Part shown: one piece after another, positions 8,940 through 20,878 of the stretch | Layout of the letters: each line of letters begins with the position of its first letter | How positions within the stretch are numbered: the first letter of the stretch is position 1 | NCBI GenBank assembly: GCA_947646735.1 | Contig: CANTFK010000580.1 | Location: 248,001 to 312,000 of the forward strand | Reading direction: 5' to 3' | Source of the DNA: Peronospora farinosa | Taxonomy: Eukaryota > Oomycota > Peronosporomycetes > Peronosporales > Peronosporaceae | DNA length: 64,000 nt | Made by a program: the position numbers and the translations under genes | Notes under the pieces: generated by a model | Seen by the model: the letters and a program-made list of their open reading frames with translations, nothing else | What the model was told of the DNA's origin: nothing | Databases searched by the model: none

Positions 8940-10175
8940 GACTCTGAAGCTACCCCTAAGTGCAGAGTGATCGAAAAAATGGGTAGCATAGTCTGCGCGT
9001 CTCCTTGTAAGACGACCTCCTCTTCAAAAGAGCGTACAGGTCGGGCTTCTATCTCGATTTCCTGCGCGATGCGAGCTCTTCGGCGTGCACTAGTTTTTCG
9101 ACACGATGCGTCTCGTACTTCGCCATCAATATCGTTGATAGCTTGGTCGATGCATAACGCACGATGTTATCGAGCATCTGCTGCTCGGCGTCGCCAGCCG
9201 CATCGTTGACTACAACAAGATAGAGGTAGTGCTCCGGCCAGGACCATTTACCATTCTTCTCTATAATGAAATGTTTCATCGCCTGAGCTGTATTGATAGT
9301 CGTCTAGAATGTGTCAAAAATGCTCTGAATCACGTACTGAAGAGTCGGTAGCACGGCCCACCATGTATTGACCTGCTTGCTAAAGTAGCATTTCGCTGTA
9401 CCCGACAAGTACTGAACAAGGACATCAGTCTTGACATTTTCGATCCACAGAAATCCGCACGAATCTTGTGCCATGTCTACTTGTTGCCAAAAGGTCTTAC
9501 CCCAGTCGAATAAATCGGACCCAAGTCCGACGTACACTTCGGTCCGGTCGAACTTCCGGATGGCAAGATTACGCTGCCTTGCGTCGGGCGTACGATACTG
9601 GGTTGGCAAAGGAGTTTGCATCGGAGCAGCCGGCGGCGCTTGATGCTGTGGCATCGTCTGGTACGGTGGAAATGGATTTGGCGGCTGTGGAAGTTGCTGT
9701 GTGCGCTGCGACGCACGTTGCTGTTGCCTTGGCCTGGAGACTTCGATATAATCCATACCCGGATGGGAAACTTGTGGCTTCGCAAGTCTGACCAGCCTAG
9801 CGCGTCACGATGCAGCGTACCCGCGAAGTCTTCTCCAAGCATTGAGCTGAACATCCCGATTTCGACAGCGCCACGCAAACGTACATCTTGTCTATCTGGC
9901 CTGGGACATCTCCATCTTCTTCATGCGCTCGTCCGTTCTACTCAGCATCTCGAGAGCCTTCTGCGTCGCGTCGATCTCTGCGCTCCTTGCGTGAGCGTGC
10001 GGAGGGATGACCACGGCAGGCTCCGACGCAGCCCTTTCGTGAGTGGTTGCAGGCGGTGCCTGTGCAGTATTGGTATCATCGGATGCATCTGTCGGTGAGC
10101 TCGTAACCTATTCGCTAGAGGTGTTGCTATCTGTAGAGATAAAGTCGGTGACGCTGTGATAAAAGGATTCTGACA
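8940..10175 (-). pseudogene. Copia D gag relic
   Basis: From an ATG near 10172 the minus strand encodes an acidic, Ser/Thr-rich N-terminus (MSESFYHSVTDFIST), then a Pro/Gln-rich linker near 9700. It continues with the Copia gag core seen also in elements B and C here ([28 protein letters not shown], then SWPEHYLYLVVVNDA). Stops near 10120 and 9890 and frame changes show it is dead. The gag stops near 8940 without a zinc knuckle or protease. It lies on the same strand as the RT-RNase H relic at 4430-5708, and I infer one element opened by the Gypsy insertion. Confidence 0.75.
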
Positions 10176-10580
10176 TTGTTTGTTGTGTTATTCTTGCTAC
10201 TATGATGGGCTAGCTGCTCTTGTTTTTCATCACGCCTGTACACTCAATGATCCATCCACGCTCTTATCCACTCAATCGCCCATCCATCGCTCACGTTCGA
10301 GCTATCGCTGAACTAATCGCTCTACACTTTGCTAAGTCGTCACCCGTTACTTCAACCATTACCCTGAATGACTATATCTAATAGTTCTTGTGCGAGTTGG
10401 TACACCCGATATAAGAGGCATCCGGCTATGTGACATGCTCAATTTTCCATAGATTAGCTGCCATCGATGGTGCTTCGAGCACCTAGTCCACTAGGAAGTT
10501 CCGATTTGAAAGTAAGATATCACTAAGAAAACTTCACTTATCCTTTCTTGGTTTGGATAGCGCGAGTGTCAGAAAAATTA
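10176..10580. other. possible decayed LTR of Copia D
   Basis: No coding sequence. The position immediately upstream (minus strand) of the Copia D gag is where its 5' LTR and leader would be expected, but no second copy exists in the window for comparison. Confidence 0.35.
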
Positions 10581-10611
10581 TGTTCTTAGTTGCACTCGTG
10601 CAAAGGTATTA
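10581..10611 (-). repeat. Copia B left LTR, first 31 bp
   Basis: TGTTCTTAGTTGCACTCG and what follows match the first 31 bases of the intact LTR at 19979-20283. The rest of this LTR resumes at 15139 after Copia A. The two pieces add up to 31 + 274 = 305 bp, exactly the length of the intact partner. Confidence 0.9.
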
Positions 10612-10615
10612 AATT

Positions 10616-10831
10616 TGTCAAGACGACGCCTCGAGATGTACCCACATGCCGGTAAGGTATCCGTGTTTGTGAAGTCATCGTAAGACGTCACGGAATGGCG
10701 TCATCGAATGACGTCATTGCTAAAGCTTCTACAAAAGGATAGGCTTAGAGGTAGCTTTTTGTGAACGAAGGACCTATATGTAATCACTTTACAATTTACC
10801 ATCAAGATGTTAACTACCTTTATTTACTTTA
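10616..10831 (+). repeat. Copia A 5' LTR
   Basis: Begins TGTCAAGACG, ends ...TTTACTTTA directly before the primer site. It carries a cluster of CRE-like GACGTCA motifs between about 10675 and 10722, one degraded relative to the 3' LTR. Confidence 0.85.
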
Positions 10832-10846
10832 GGTTATGAGCCCAAG
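10832..10846 (+). promoter_or_regulatory. Copia A primer-binding site overlapping the gag start
   Basis: GGTTATGAGCCCAAG directly follows the LTR. It is nearly the complement of the anticodon stem-loop of initiator tRNA-Met, the primer type known for Drosophila copia (internal, half-tRNA priming). The ATG of gag (10836-10838) lies inside the motif. Confidence 0.65.
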
Positions 10847-13800
10847 CTTCGCAGACTCTGCCCAAGACCTCAACTACGCCTTTGCCATGGAAAACACGCT
10901 CAACACGCGCATCGGAAAGTTTGACGGAACCAACTTCCACACGTGAAAGTTTAAGATGCAAATGGTGCTCGAAGAGCTTGATCTGTGGGACGTCGTCAGT
11001 GGAGAGGTTAAGATGGAGAACTGCGCTAACGCGTTGGACCAGGCAAATTTGAAGAGGAAGTCGCGCAAAGAACTAGCAATCATCTGTCTCGCGATGAAGG
11101 ACTCGCAGCTACCGCTGGTCTGGTCGGCAAGTGGCGCGCATGATGCATGGTCACGACTAAAAGGACACGAGAAGATGAGCCTCGCGAACAAGCTCTTTCT
11201 TCGTCGACGTTTCTTCACAACGATGATGGAGGAAGATGATGGTATGCTGGAGCATATTAACAAAGTCAAGACCCTGGCGGAGCAGCTCGACGCGGTTGGT
11301 GCTTCGTTCAGCGAAGACGACTTGGTGATCACGCTTCTTGGAAGCTTGAGTTAGTCGTACCAGTTCCTCATCACGGCATTGGAATCGCGTTCCGATACAC
11401 TGACGTGGGAGCTAGTGACGTCTCGGCTGCTGCATGAGGACATGAAGTGAAAGGAACAAGGTGGTGGCATCGACGGAGCTGCGCACGGCCAAGGTCAAGC
11501 GTTCATGACGAGTGGCAACATGAAGAGCAAAGGAAGGCAGGCACCGAATGCTAGTGCTTGTCATCATTGCGGTGAGCATGGACATTGGATCGCCAAGTGT
11601 CCAATGAGGATTCAAAGGAAATCGCAGCAAAAGAGGGCTCAGCGAGCGACAATCGCGCAGAGTGAAGACTATTCTGGCGACTATGTGGTCTCCGTCAGTG
11701 GTGACACGGGTGTTGCTAAGTCAAGTGGAGTGTGGCTGGTCGACTCGGGTGCGGTGCAGCACATGACGAATTTTAAAGAATACATGAAGAACTTCAAGAA
11801 GATGACTACGGTAAACGTGCATCTCGCAGACGATGGTGTGGTCCAAGCTCTGGGAACCGGCGACATTGTCATGTCAACGAAGACAGCACATGGTGTTCAT
11901 ATTGGTGTACTGACGAACGTGTCGTACATTCCCAAGTTATCGAGGAACTGGTTTTCAGTCGGAAGATTTACTAAGAACGTCGGGCCAGTGACCTTCGAGT
12001 GCGACGGATGCTTCGTGAATACGAAAGGTCTCAAGTGGAAGCTCGGTGCTCGCGAAGGTAAAGGTCTTTTTAAGCTGTGCATGACGACGATGATGCCTGA
12101 CGAGGCCAATGCAGAAAGTTCGAAGGATCGCAAAGAAGACACCAATTCGTACCTTTGAAACCTTCGACTTGGCCACATCGGCTATGGAGGTCTAATTGAT
12201 ATGGTAAAGAACAACTACGGGATGCGCATCGACATCAAGTCGTTGAATCAGTGGAAGCTGTGTGATGGATGCGCTCTTGGCAAGCAAACGCGAGTCAACT
12301 TTGCTAAGTCCTCGCCAAGCCATTCCACGGAAGTTTTGGAAGTGATCCACAGTGACGTGTGCGGTCCCATGAAGACTTCGTTAAGGGGCAAGCGCTATTT
12401 CGTCACATTTATTAACGACAAGTCGCACTTTTGCGTGGTTCACTTGATGCGAAGCAAGTCCGAGGTAGCGACCAAGTTTGCGTAGTTTGTTGCGCTGGCT
12501 GAAACCCAAACTGGTCAACGCATCAAGACTTTACGCATTAACAACGGTGGCGAGTACACTTCTGGAGCGATTGCCAAGTTTTGCAAGGATCGCGGCATTG
12601 AGCACAAATCCCCACCCCTGTACACGCCTCAGCTGAATGGAGTGGCAGAACGGATAAACCGTACGCTGGTGGAATGTGCTCGCTGTATGCTGGAGCACGC
12701 CGGATTGTCTAAATCGTATTGGGGTGAAGCAATGATGACGGCCACGCTTCTTCGAAACCGTTGTCCGACACGCGCCATCAGGCATAACAAATTCCCGTAC
12801 CAGATGTGGAAAGGCAAGAAACTATTGTTGTCGAACTTCAAGGTGCTCGTATTCCACGTGTACGTGCATGTGCCGAAGGAAAAACGATCCAAATTCGTCT
12901 TAAAATCGGTGCGGTGTCGTTTTCTCGGGTAATTGGAACATGAGAAAGCGTATCGGTCCGAATATCTAAACAGCGGTCTCTTGTTGAAAAGCCTTGACGC
13001 TCAGTTCATGGAAGACGCCTTTAACGGTGGGAGACTTGAATATGCACCACAAGAGGTCTTAGTGGATTCATAACATGAAGAGGAAGATGCCACGGAAGCA
13101 GCCTTTTCTCCAGTTTAAGCGAAAACAAAGACGAACCTGCGCGGGAAGAAGATTTTGCCCCCGGCAGCAAGCGACACCCTCGGACGCAGTCACTGGAAAA
13201 CGCTATTGAAACTCCGAGCAGCAAGCGCTACGCGTCGCAAAATATTCGTCAGACACTTAAAGAGATGTCTGCAGCAGCAGATGGAAGCGACGGGTATGAG
13301 AGTGCCTACGTCGTGAATTTAGTAAGATAAATTCCGACTACGTTTCAGTCGGCAATGGAATCCAGCGACGCAGTTAAGTGAAGGATGCGTGCGACTCGGA
13401 GATGGCATCGCTTCAAAAGAACAAGATATCGGTTCTCGTCCCACTACCAAAAATACGCAAGGCAATTGGCAACAGATGGGTGTTTCGCGTTAAAGAAAAC
13501 CAATCAGGGGAGATTGAGCGGTCCAAGGCGCGACTTGTGGCCAAGGGATTCTCACAGAAGCATGGCATTGACTACGAGGATACCTTTGCGCCGGTGGCCA
13601 AATTCACATCCATCAGAATTTTGATCAGTTTGGTTGATCAGTACAAGCTCCCAGTGCACCAGATGGACGTGAAGGCAGCATTCCTGCACGGAATATTATA
13701 GAGGAAGACATCTATATGGCGCAACCGGATGTCTTTATCGATCAAGGCCACCCAGACTTCGTGTGCAAGCTCAAGCGTTCACTGTATGGATTAAAACAGT

Positions 13801-14887
13801 CACCGCGCATGTGGAACATGACTATCGATGATTTCATGCTAAAAATGAGGTTCAAGAAGTGTAAGTCAGACCACTGCATCTACTTTAAGCGAGCTGTCCA
13901 AGACATGCTTTCTGTGGCGCTCTATGTCGATGATTTGGTTCTCGCCAGCAGCAGCAACGACATCCTCCAAAGATACAAAGCAGACGCTAAGTAATCGATT
14001 TGAAATGAATGACATGGGCCAGCTCAAGTAATTTCTGGGGATGGAGATCGATCAAGATACGGCGAAAGGAAAGGTGTCGATTCGACAGACCAAGTTCGTC
14101 AAAGACATTCTGAGTAATTCTAGCATGGAGAACAGTAAATCAGTCAAGACGCCGCAAGATTTAGGGCTCAAGGTAACCAAGGCCTTGCTCGAAGGAGGCT
14201 GCAAGCATGAAAAAACAATGGCAAACGTCCTTATCGAAACGCAGTGGGATGCCTCATGTACGTGATGGTCGGCACACGTCCGGATCTCGCAGCTGCAGTG
14301 GAAGTGCTGATCCATTTTGCAGCAGACCCGTGCCCAACTCACTGGCAAGCACTAAAAGAGTATTCAGGTACATTCAAGGAACGAAGACACATGGCATTGA
14401 GTTTTAAGTGAACAATGAGAACGGGATCCAAGGTTACTCGGATGCGGATTGGGCCGGTGACATCGATTTACGAAGAAGTACGAGTGGCTACGCGTTCATG
14501 ATGAACAGCGGATGTATCACCTGGAGGAGCAAAAAGCAACGGACGGTGGCACTACCATCTACATAAGCAGAGTACATGGAGCTGTCGGAAGCAACGCAAA
14601 AAGCGGTCTGACTTGAGGAGTTCATGTGTGAGATTGGTGAAATAGCGAAAAAGGAAGTAATCAAGATCTACGAAGACAACCAAGGTGCCATTGCGCTCGC
14701 CAAGAACCCGGAGTTCTACAAACGCAGCAAACACATCGACATCCGCTACCAATTCGTGCGTGAGAATATCGAAGAATGCTCAAGTGGTGCTGGAGTATTG
14801 CTCGACACAAAACATGTTAGCTGACATCATGACGAAGCCCATTGCCGCGGTGCAGTTTGCGATATTGAGAAACAAGTTAGGAATTTA
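10836..14887 (+). pseudogene. Copia A gag-pol polyprotein, broken
   Basis: Frame 10836 encodes gag (IGKFDGTNFHT; DLWDVVSG), a CX2CX4HX4C knuckle (CHHCGEHGHWIAKC, about 11558), the protease motif LVDSGAVQHMT (about 11737), a GAG-pre-integrase region and integrase (HSDVCGPM; GVAERINRTLVE). The second catalytic Asp of integrase is Asn (RINNGGEY, about 12535). RT follows from 13378 in another frame (KARLVAKGFSQ, YVDDLVLAS near 13926), then RNase H (YSDADWAGD near 14430) and the C-terminus (DNQGAIALAKN). Stops near 10944, 11352, 11448, 12156, 12483 and later, plus at least three frameshifts, make it non-functional. Confidence 0.9.
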
Positions 14888-14920
14888 AGCGAGGTACACC
14901 ATCAAGTCGAGTGGGAGTGT

Positions 14921-15135
14921 TGTCAAGACGACGCCTCGAGGTGTACCCACATGCCGGTAAGGTATCCGTGTTGTGACGTCATCGTAAGACGTCACGGAAT
15001 GGCGTCATCGAATGACGTCATTGCTAAAGCTTCTACAAAAGGATAGGCTTAGAGGTAGCCTTTTGTGAACGAAGGACCTATATGTAATCACTTTACAATT
15101 TACCATCAAGTTGTTAACTACCTTTATTTACTTTA
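14921..15135 (+). repeat. Copia A 3' LTR
   Basis: Matches the 5' LTR over 215 bp. It contains two perfect TGACGTCA palindromes (14974-14981 and 15013-15020) and two near matches between them. Confidence 0.85.
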
Positions 15136-15138
15136 TTA

Positions 15139-15412
15139 GAAAGCAAAAAGTGAGATATATTGAGTGTTAACTTCTTTGGTTCACTCCATACACCATGTGA
15201 TCTTCCTGCAGTGCAACTTGACCAGGTCACGTTGCAGATGGCGTGCGTCCAGTGCGCACGTCTCATATGCTGGTCCCACATGTCGACCGTCTCTCCCGGT
15301 CCCATCCTTATGGCATCTTGGTTGTCCCATGTGGCGTCCGTCTCTCTTCGTTCCAACTGTCACATTCTCACAATTACAAACAATCAGGTTACGTTGAACC
15401 TTACCTGTAACA
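15139..15412 (-). repeat. Copia B left LTR, remaining 274 bp
   Basis: Continues the LTR interrupted at 10611. Identical to 20010-20283 except for seven substitutions (about 97.5 percent over the LTR). Ends CCTGTAACA. Confidence 0.9.
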
Positions 15413-18400
15413 GGTCTTGAAGCTGGCGCTTGGCAACCTGTGAGAAGCGATAACTTTTATCACTTTTCGCTTCGTCTTTTTAATGGTCTTAAGCTTGAAC
15501 ATCTTTTCGCCAAGTCAAAATCCTTGGAGCCGGTAGCGCCTTCGTCACCAGATCTGCGGTCATGTCTTCCGACTTGACAAAAATTGGCTCCACAATCTGA
15601 GCTTGGGCGTAGTTGCAGATAAACTTGAGACGAATGTCGACGGGTCTCGCACTTGACGAACTCGTCTCGCTCTTCAACAAGTTGATCGCCGCTTAATCAT
15701 CCATCCACATCGTCAAAAGTTCAACCACCTTCATGTCCAGCTCACCAAACAGCTTTGCAAACCCAGTAGCTCGCTACCTTGCTACCATTGTGCTTAGCAA
15801 TACACCAGTCTGCTTTTTGCAGACCTAAGCCAATACCGTCCATGGTGAGTACGGATCCCGAATTCGACTTTCGGTCAGACTTGTCCAGGGCAAAAATTCG
15901 CATCGCTCCAGCTCTCAATCTTGATGGCTTCGGTTTATTTACTTGTGCTGTTGACGCATAGATTTAACGTATTCATATCCTTCAGGTATCTCGAAACTCG
16001 CTTCGCCATCTTATAGTCCTTGTTCGTCGGCTTGTGCGTATGTCGAGTTGCACGATGCACTGCGAAACAAATTTCCGGTCACGTGCAATGCGCAATCCAG
16101 AGCAAACTCCCGACGAGTGATTGGTAGGCCTTGACACTCGCGACTCCGGCCTCGGAGGTCGACATCAACAGCTCCGACCCTTGCTGAACGGCTACATTGC
16201 ATTCGTCCCCAATTTTTCGATCGTACACCATTGGATGTATCTAGTCCATGTTCCTTGAACAGTAAGTCGATGTTAACTTCTTGATCTAGGACGTAACCTT
16301 CGCTGTCATCCAATCTGACTCTTAGTCCTAAAAACTCTTGTTCACAATCCCGAGATCCTTAATCTCGAGGGACCCCATGTCCACAAAGAATTGTCCAACG
16401 ATGTCACTTGACGTTCCAGTCACCAGCAAATCCTCGACGTAAACACCGACAACTGCTACACTTAGGTCAATCGATCGGCGTATAGGCACATGTCCATCGC
16501 GCGCTGTACTCGATCAACTTGTTTTGTTGAAGCTTGATCCACGATCTTTCAGCTTACTTCAATCCGTACAGGGATTACTTGAGCAACAACGCCAGCTGTC
16601 AAATGTCGGTGACTTCATGATAGTTAATGTCTTAAGGAACTTTCATCCCACTTAGTATCTTCGTGATGATGTCGAGGTACTCTTCTTGATCGGATTTTTG
16701 CGCATGCATTTAGCACATCGCCGTGTCGTGCCCGAAAATTTTATTTGCGCGAGAGAACTAAAATTATTATGACAGCTCCGAGTTCCATGGCTGCGACAAA
16801 GGTCAAAGTGTAGTCGTCTCCAAACAATTGTTCGTTTTCTCAAGCGACAAGTCTGGCCGTGTATCGTTCGACCTTCCCATCGGCATCGGTCTTTGCCTTG
16901 AAGACCCAGTTGTTGTGAAATACGTGCGCGTTTTCCGGCGGAACAACGACCTTCCACACACCGTTTTGTTCCAGTACCTTCAGCTCGTCCTTGATTGCCA
17001 CAAACCATTGTCCTTGCTTTCACTTCGTAGAGCATCAGTGTAGTTCTTTGGGGCTAGCTCTCGAACAACGTTATTTTGGACGACTTCGCCAAAGTTTCTG
17101 ATGCCTTGCTGTCGTGTAACAATGACACTATTGCGACACCGTCTTCAATTGTCAAAGCGTCTTGATCAATCTGTCTTGATCGTGTCATATGTGGATCGTG
17201 AGTTCATTCTGACGAGTGTGTCTTTGTGTTGCTCGTGACATTCTTGTAGCCGTGCTCCTCCTGATCGTCGGTACCATGTGAAATCTTGTTTATATCTCTG
17301 CTTTGCACGTTGGCCAGATTTTACGCATTTTTTACGTGTTGGGTCACCACCACAACACGTTCCGTCGGTATGAAAATCTCATCGTTATTGCCGATGATAA
17401 TGGCCGGCTTCCCTTGAGCACCCAGCGACTTGTTTGCACTCGTTCGATGTATGGTGCAAGGGGATCTGAGAACCACAATGTCACTTAAGACGGGTCTCTT
17501 TTTGGTCAGCATCTTAATATGTGAAAAATAACCTACATTTGCCTTGGTCGGGCTTCGATTGAGGATGTATGTTGATATTCTGCTGCATCACCTCGAAACG
17601 TTAGAAGCAACCCACTTGCAAATACCATGCTTCGCACCATGTTCATGATGGTGCGATGCATTCGATCAGCTTTTCCATTGCTAGCCTGGTTGTCGCGCTT
17701 GCTCACTTGACGAGATACACCGGCATCCTTACAAAACATAGTCAGAGGCTGTACTCGCCTCCACCGTCTGTACGTAGAACTTTTATACGGTAATGAAATA
17801 GACGTTCGAAAGCCACCAAGAAATGCTTAAAGTGCATCCAGCGGCATCTTTGGTCTTTGCTAGGACACTCTGCAATAGTTCGAACGATGGTCAATAAAAA
17901 GTAACCAATTATCAATTTCCGAGACGATCACGGAGTGATATAGGACCTTTAAGGTCCGAACATACCACACCCCCGATCACGCCAATAAGTGAATTCAGCC
18001 CACTGTCCATTCGAGATTGTCGGTTCTTTGTTTGCTTGCCTTTTTCACAGGCCAAGCAGTGAACGCTTGGTATCGGTCATTTTGATACTAGAGGCGAGGT
18101 CTCGAGCCATTTCGACTATGGTGTTGTAGGAGAGATGTTTAAAGCATCGGTGAAAATAGAACAAAGGTATATGCTGAGAATTTGTGTTTGCGTTGATGAT
18201 TGTGTCGTCAACGATTGTCGTGATCGTGTCCCGTAAATATCTAAATCCGTGAGAATCACACGGAGAAGAAACTTCGAAAACTTCAGCAATCAATACATCG
18301 TTGATTTGAGCAACGTCTAACATGGGTGCAACACCAGTATACGAAACCATAACACGTCTCTTTTCTCGATATTCAAGACGCATTTCTTCTTCTCCACATT

Positions 18401-19978
18401 TCCAAAAGAAATGATTTTACGTTCCAAGTTGGATGCTTATTGAACATCGAGAAGCCGAATCGTCTTAGTGGAGCCAAGTGCCTTTCCAGAATGACCACGC
18501 TGCCCTTCTTGGTTATCCGAAGTGGACCACTGTCCGAGGCAGCAGTGAAGCATTTCGGTCTTGCAATCGACTGCATCGTCAAGCAAATTTAAGTCATTGA
18601 CCAAATGACGTCCTGAGCCGCTGTCCAGCATCTAGTGGCTTGTCGAACGATGACGGTAGTCTTGAACGACCAAAACAAAATCCGCATCTTCTTCGGACAC
18701 GCTGCCTTCAGATGTCCGGTCTTGCCACATATGTAACATCTTTTAGGGCCTTGAATCCCATGTTGCTTTTAGTATTATCGAGCTTCCTTGAAACCTTTTT
18801 TGGCTCGACGACGCTCATGACATCTCGACCAAAATGCTTGACACCCACTTTTATCTCCGTTGATTGTACAAATTGAGCCAATTCTTTGGCCTGTCTGAGG
18901 TGGTCGACCCTGTTCAAGCTCAGCCGCGACAGCATAATCGTGCGCATTGCCGGATCGGCATAGTGCACGATGTTGTCCAACTCGAGGTGTCCGCGCCTCC
19001 ACACGCGTCACTCTCGGCCGTAAAGTACAAAAAAATGTTTCGTTTAGTTACGCTGAGATGACCTGGCCGCGGTGAACAGCTTCATGCTCTGAGCAGGAGT
19101 GATCTTGATCGTAAAGGTCTGTAGTAACCTTTGCATTGCATGTGATATGGTTTCACTCTCAGACCACCAAGTCTCAACTTGTCGACAGTAGTACTTCTGC
19201 GCAGTTCCAGCAAGATGTTGACCTAGCACATCAACCTTGATGTCTTCGGGCCATATAAAACCGCACGCACTCGGAAAATTTATTTGACGCACAAACTCCT
19301 TGCCCCGTTCAAGGAACCCGCTGCCAAGGCCATGGTAAAGTTACTTTTCGTCGAATAGTTGCAGTGCCAATGAGCATTGTCAAGCATCCGGTACGCCTAC
19401 CTTTTTCTGTCCAGGTTGGCGAAATGTCGGACCCGGCATATCCATGCCTGAATACGGCCCTGCAGGTGCAGCCTACCTTGGAAAACCGGGCTCAGCTCTC
19501 TGATCCATTCCATAGTTGACATTGGCTTGACCCGGCGTGTCAACCATGTGGTTTCCAGCAAACGCTGGTCGTCGAGCACCAAGGTAGGTAGATGGCGAGA
19601 CATTTGGTAAAGGTTCAACCTTGTAATAACATATTATCAATCAATTCTTTTTATTGATCCGGGAGGGGTATGCTCCAATGCCTGGTGGGTTATACCTGCC
19701 CTCCAACCCAAAACCGAATCAAAATCGCTTGACTCCTCGGAGTCCTTTCTTTAGCAGTTGACTTGTCCGGCTTGCGTGGATTACGATATGCAAATCCGTT
19801 CCGACAAATCACCAAGCATGGCGATAAACCTTGTCCAGCGCCGCCTCGAAAACTGCAAAATTTTCTTCCAATTGGTTGTCTCCGGCCGCAACATGACCGT
19901 TTAGAGCCACAGCGGGTTTGCCCTCTTGGGCTGCGCCGTCAAAACGTTTCTTTGGGCTCATAACATGCTAGAAAGTTC
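15413..19978 (-). pseudogene. Copia B gag-pol polyprotein, broken
   Basis: On the minus strand gag starts at ATG 19961 (MSPKKRFDGAAQEG), continues near 19300-18780 (FIWPEDIKVDVLGQHL; AGTAQKYYCRQVETWW), then protease (MLDSGSGRHLVNDL, about 18630). GAG-pre-integrase follows near 18100, then integrase (NQASNGKADRMHRTIMNM, about 17680), RT fragments (17035-16011, VLDQEVNIDLLFKEHGLD) and RNase H (VDIRLKFICNYAQ; ADLVTKALPAPR, about 15600). Frames change many times. Sequence similarity groups it with elements C and D rather than with A. Confidence 0.85.
19952..19964 (-). promoter_or_regulatory. Copia B primer-binding-site motif
   Basis: GTTATGAGCCCAA on the minus strand is identical to the core of the Copia A primer site and again contains the gag ATG (19961). 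Here it is separated from the LTR end by 14 bases. Confidence 0.5.
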
Positions 19979-20283
19979 TGTTCTTAGTTGCACTCGTGCA
20001 AAGGTATTAGAAAGCAAAAAGTGAAATATATTGAGTGTTCACTTCGTTGGTTCACTCCATACACCATGTGATCTTCCTGCAGTGCAACTTGACCAGGTCA
20101 AGTTGCAGATGGCGTGCGTCCAGTGCGCACGTCTCATATGCTGGTCCCACATGTCGACCGCCTCTCCCGGTCCCATCCTCATGGCATCTTGGTTGTTCCA
20201 TGTGGCGTCCGTCTCTCTTCGTTCCAACTGTCACATTCTCACAATTACAAACAATCAGGTTACGTTGAACCTTACCTGTAACA
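19979..20283 (-). repeat. Copia B right LTR (5' LTR of the minus-strand element)
   Basis: 305 bp with TGTT...AACA ends. This is the uninterrupted copy of the LTR that holds Copia A, so it shows the empty target (GGTATTAGAAAGC). No matching 5-bp duplication flanks the B element as a whole. Confidence 0.9.
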
Positions 20284-20878
20284 GGTCTAGTAGTTGACGG
20301 TTAAAAGCTTGACATTGACAGCCTGTAGGAAGTGATAACTTCTAACAGCGAGTATGTAAATCGTTTCTGGCAGAACCTCTTCCTGCGTGAAAGTGTTCAA
20401 TGATTGTAATGCAAGACAAAGGGCTCGCTCAAGTTTGTTTCAGAAGCTGACGTAGATCTACAATTTCAGTAAGATGCTGACGCGGGATCATGTGAAATAG
20501 TTTTGTCGAAGTGCGGGGCTACGAGGTGATATTGATTTCAGAACTCGCACAATGGTCTTCATGCAGGTCTCAATATCGCGCTCGTGCCGTCTTGCGTCCC
20601 AGCAAGATCTCATATTAACGTGCTCAAGCCCAGGAAGAACTGCTCGATATAAGGTGTTAGAATTAATATAATTTATTAAAATAAGGATCTAAATACAATA
20701 GCAGAATGTATCTTAAGAAATTACGAGTTTTCTGTAATTTGTATACAGTGATATAGTCGTAAGTTAAGTTCAAAATGGTTAGGGTAAAGAAATTAAAACA
20801 AATCTTGGTCTCTTCAAGACTGCGTCAACTGCTGCTTCACTTAGAGGCTGCTAAGCGTGTGTTTAATCTCTATCGTCC
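20284..20878. other. spacer upstream of the TOM1-like gene
   Basis: No gene seen. The first 60 bases (GGTCT... GATAACTT) weakly resemble the sequence just inside the left LTR of Copia B (15413-15475), which suggests a remnant of a second, tandem or recombined copy. The 200 bases before 20879 are AT-rich and presumably hold the promoter. Confidence 0.4.

Larger units (their letters stand above)
10612..15133 (+). mobile_element. Copia A retrotransposon
   Basis: The 4.5-kb element has near-identical direct LTRs (TGTCAAGACGACGCC... at 10616 and 14921, about 215 bp, four substitutions and one indel). It has a half-tRNA-iMet-type primer site at 10832 and a GTGGGAGTGT purine-rich tract just before the 3' LTR. 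Gene order is gag, protease, integrase, RT, RNase H, which is Copia (Ty1-like). It lies inside an LTR of Copia B. TATTA occurs at 10607-10611 and again at 15134-15138 and is the likely target duplication. Four bases (AATT) between TATTA and TGTCAAG are unassigned. Confidence 0.9.
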
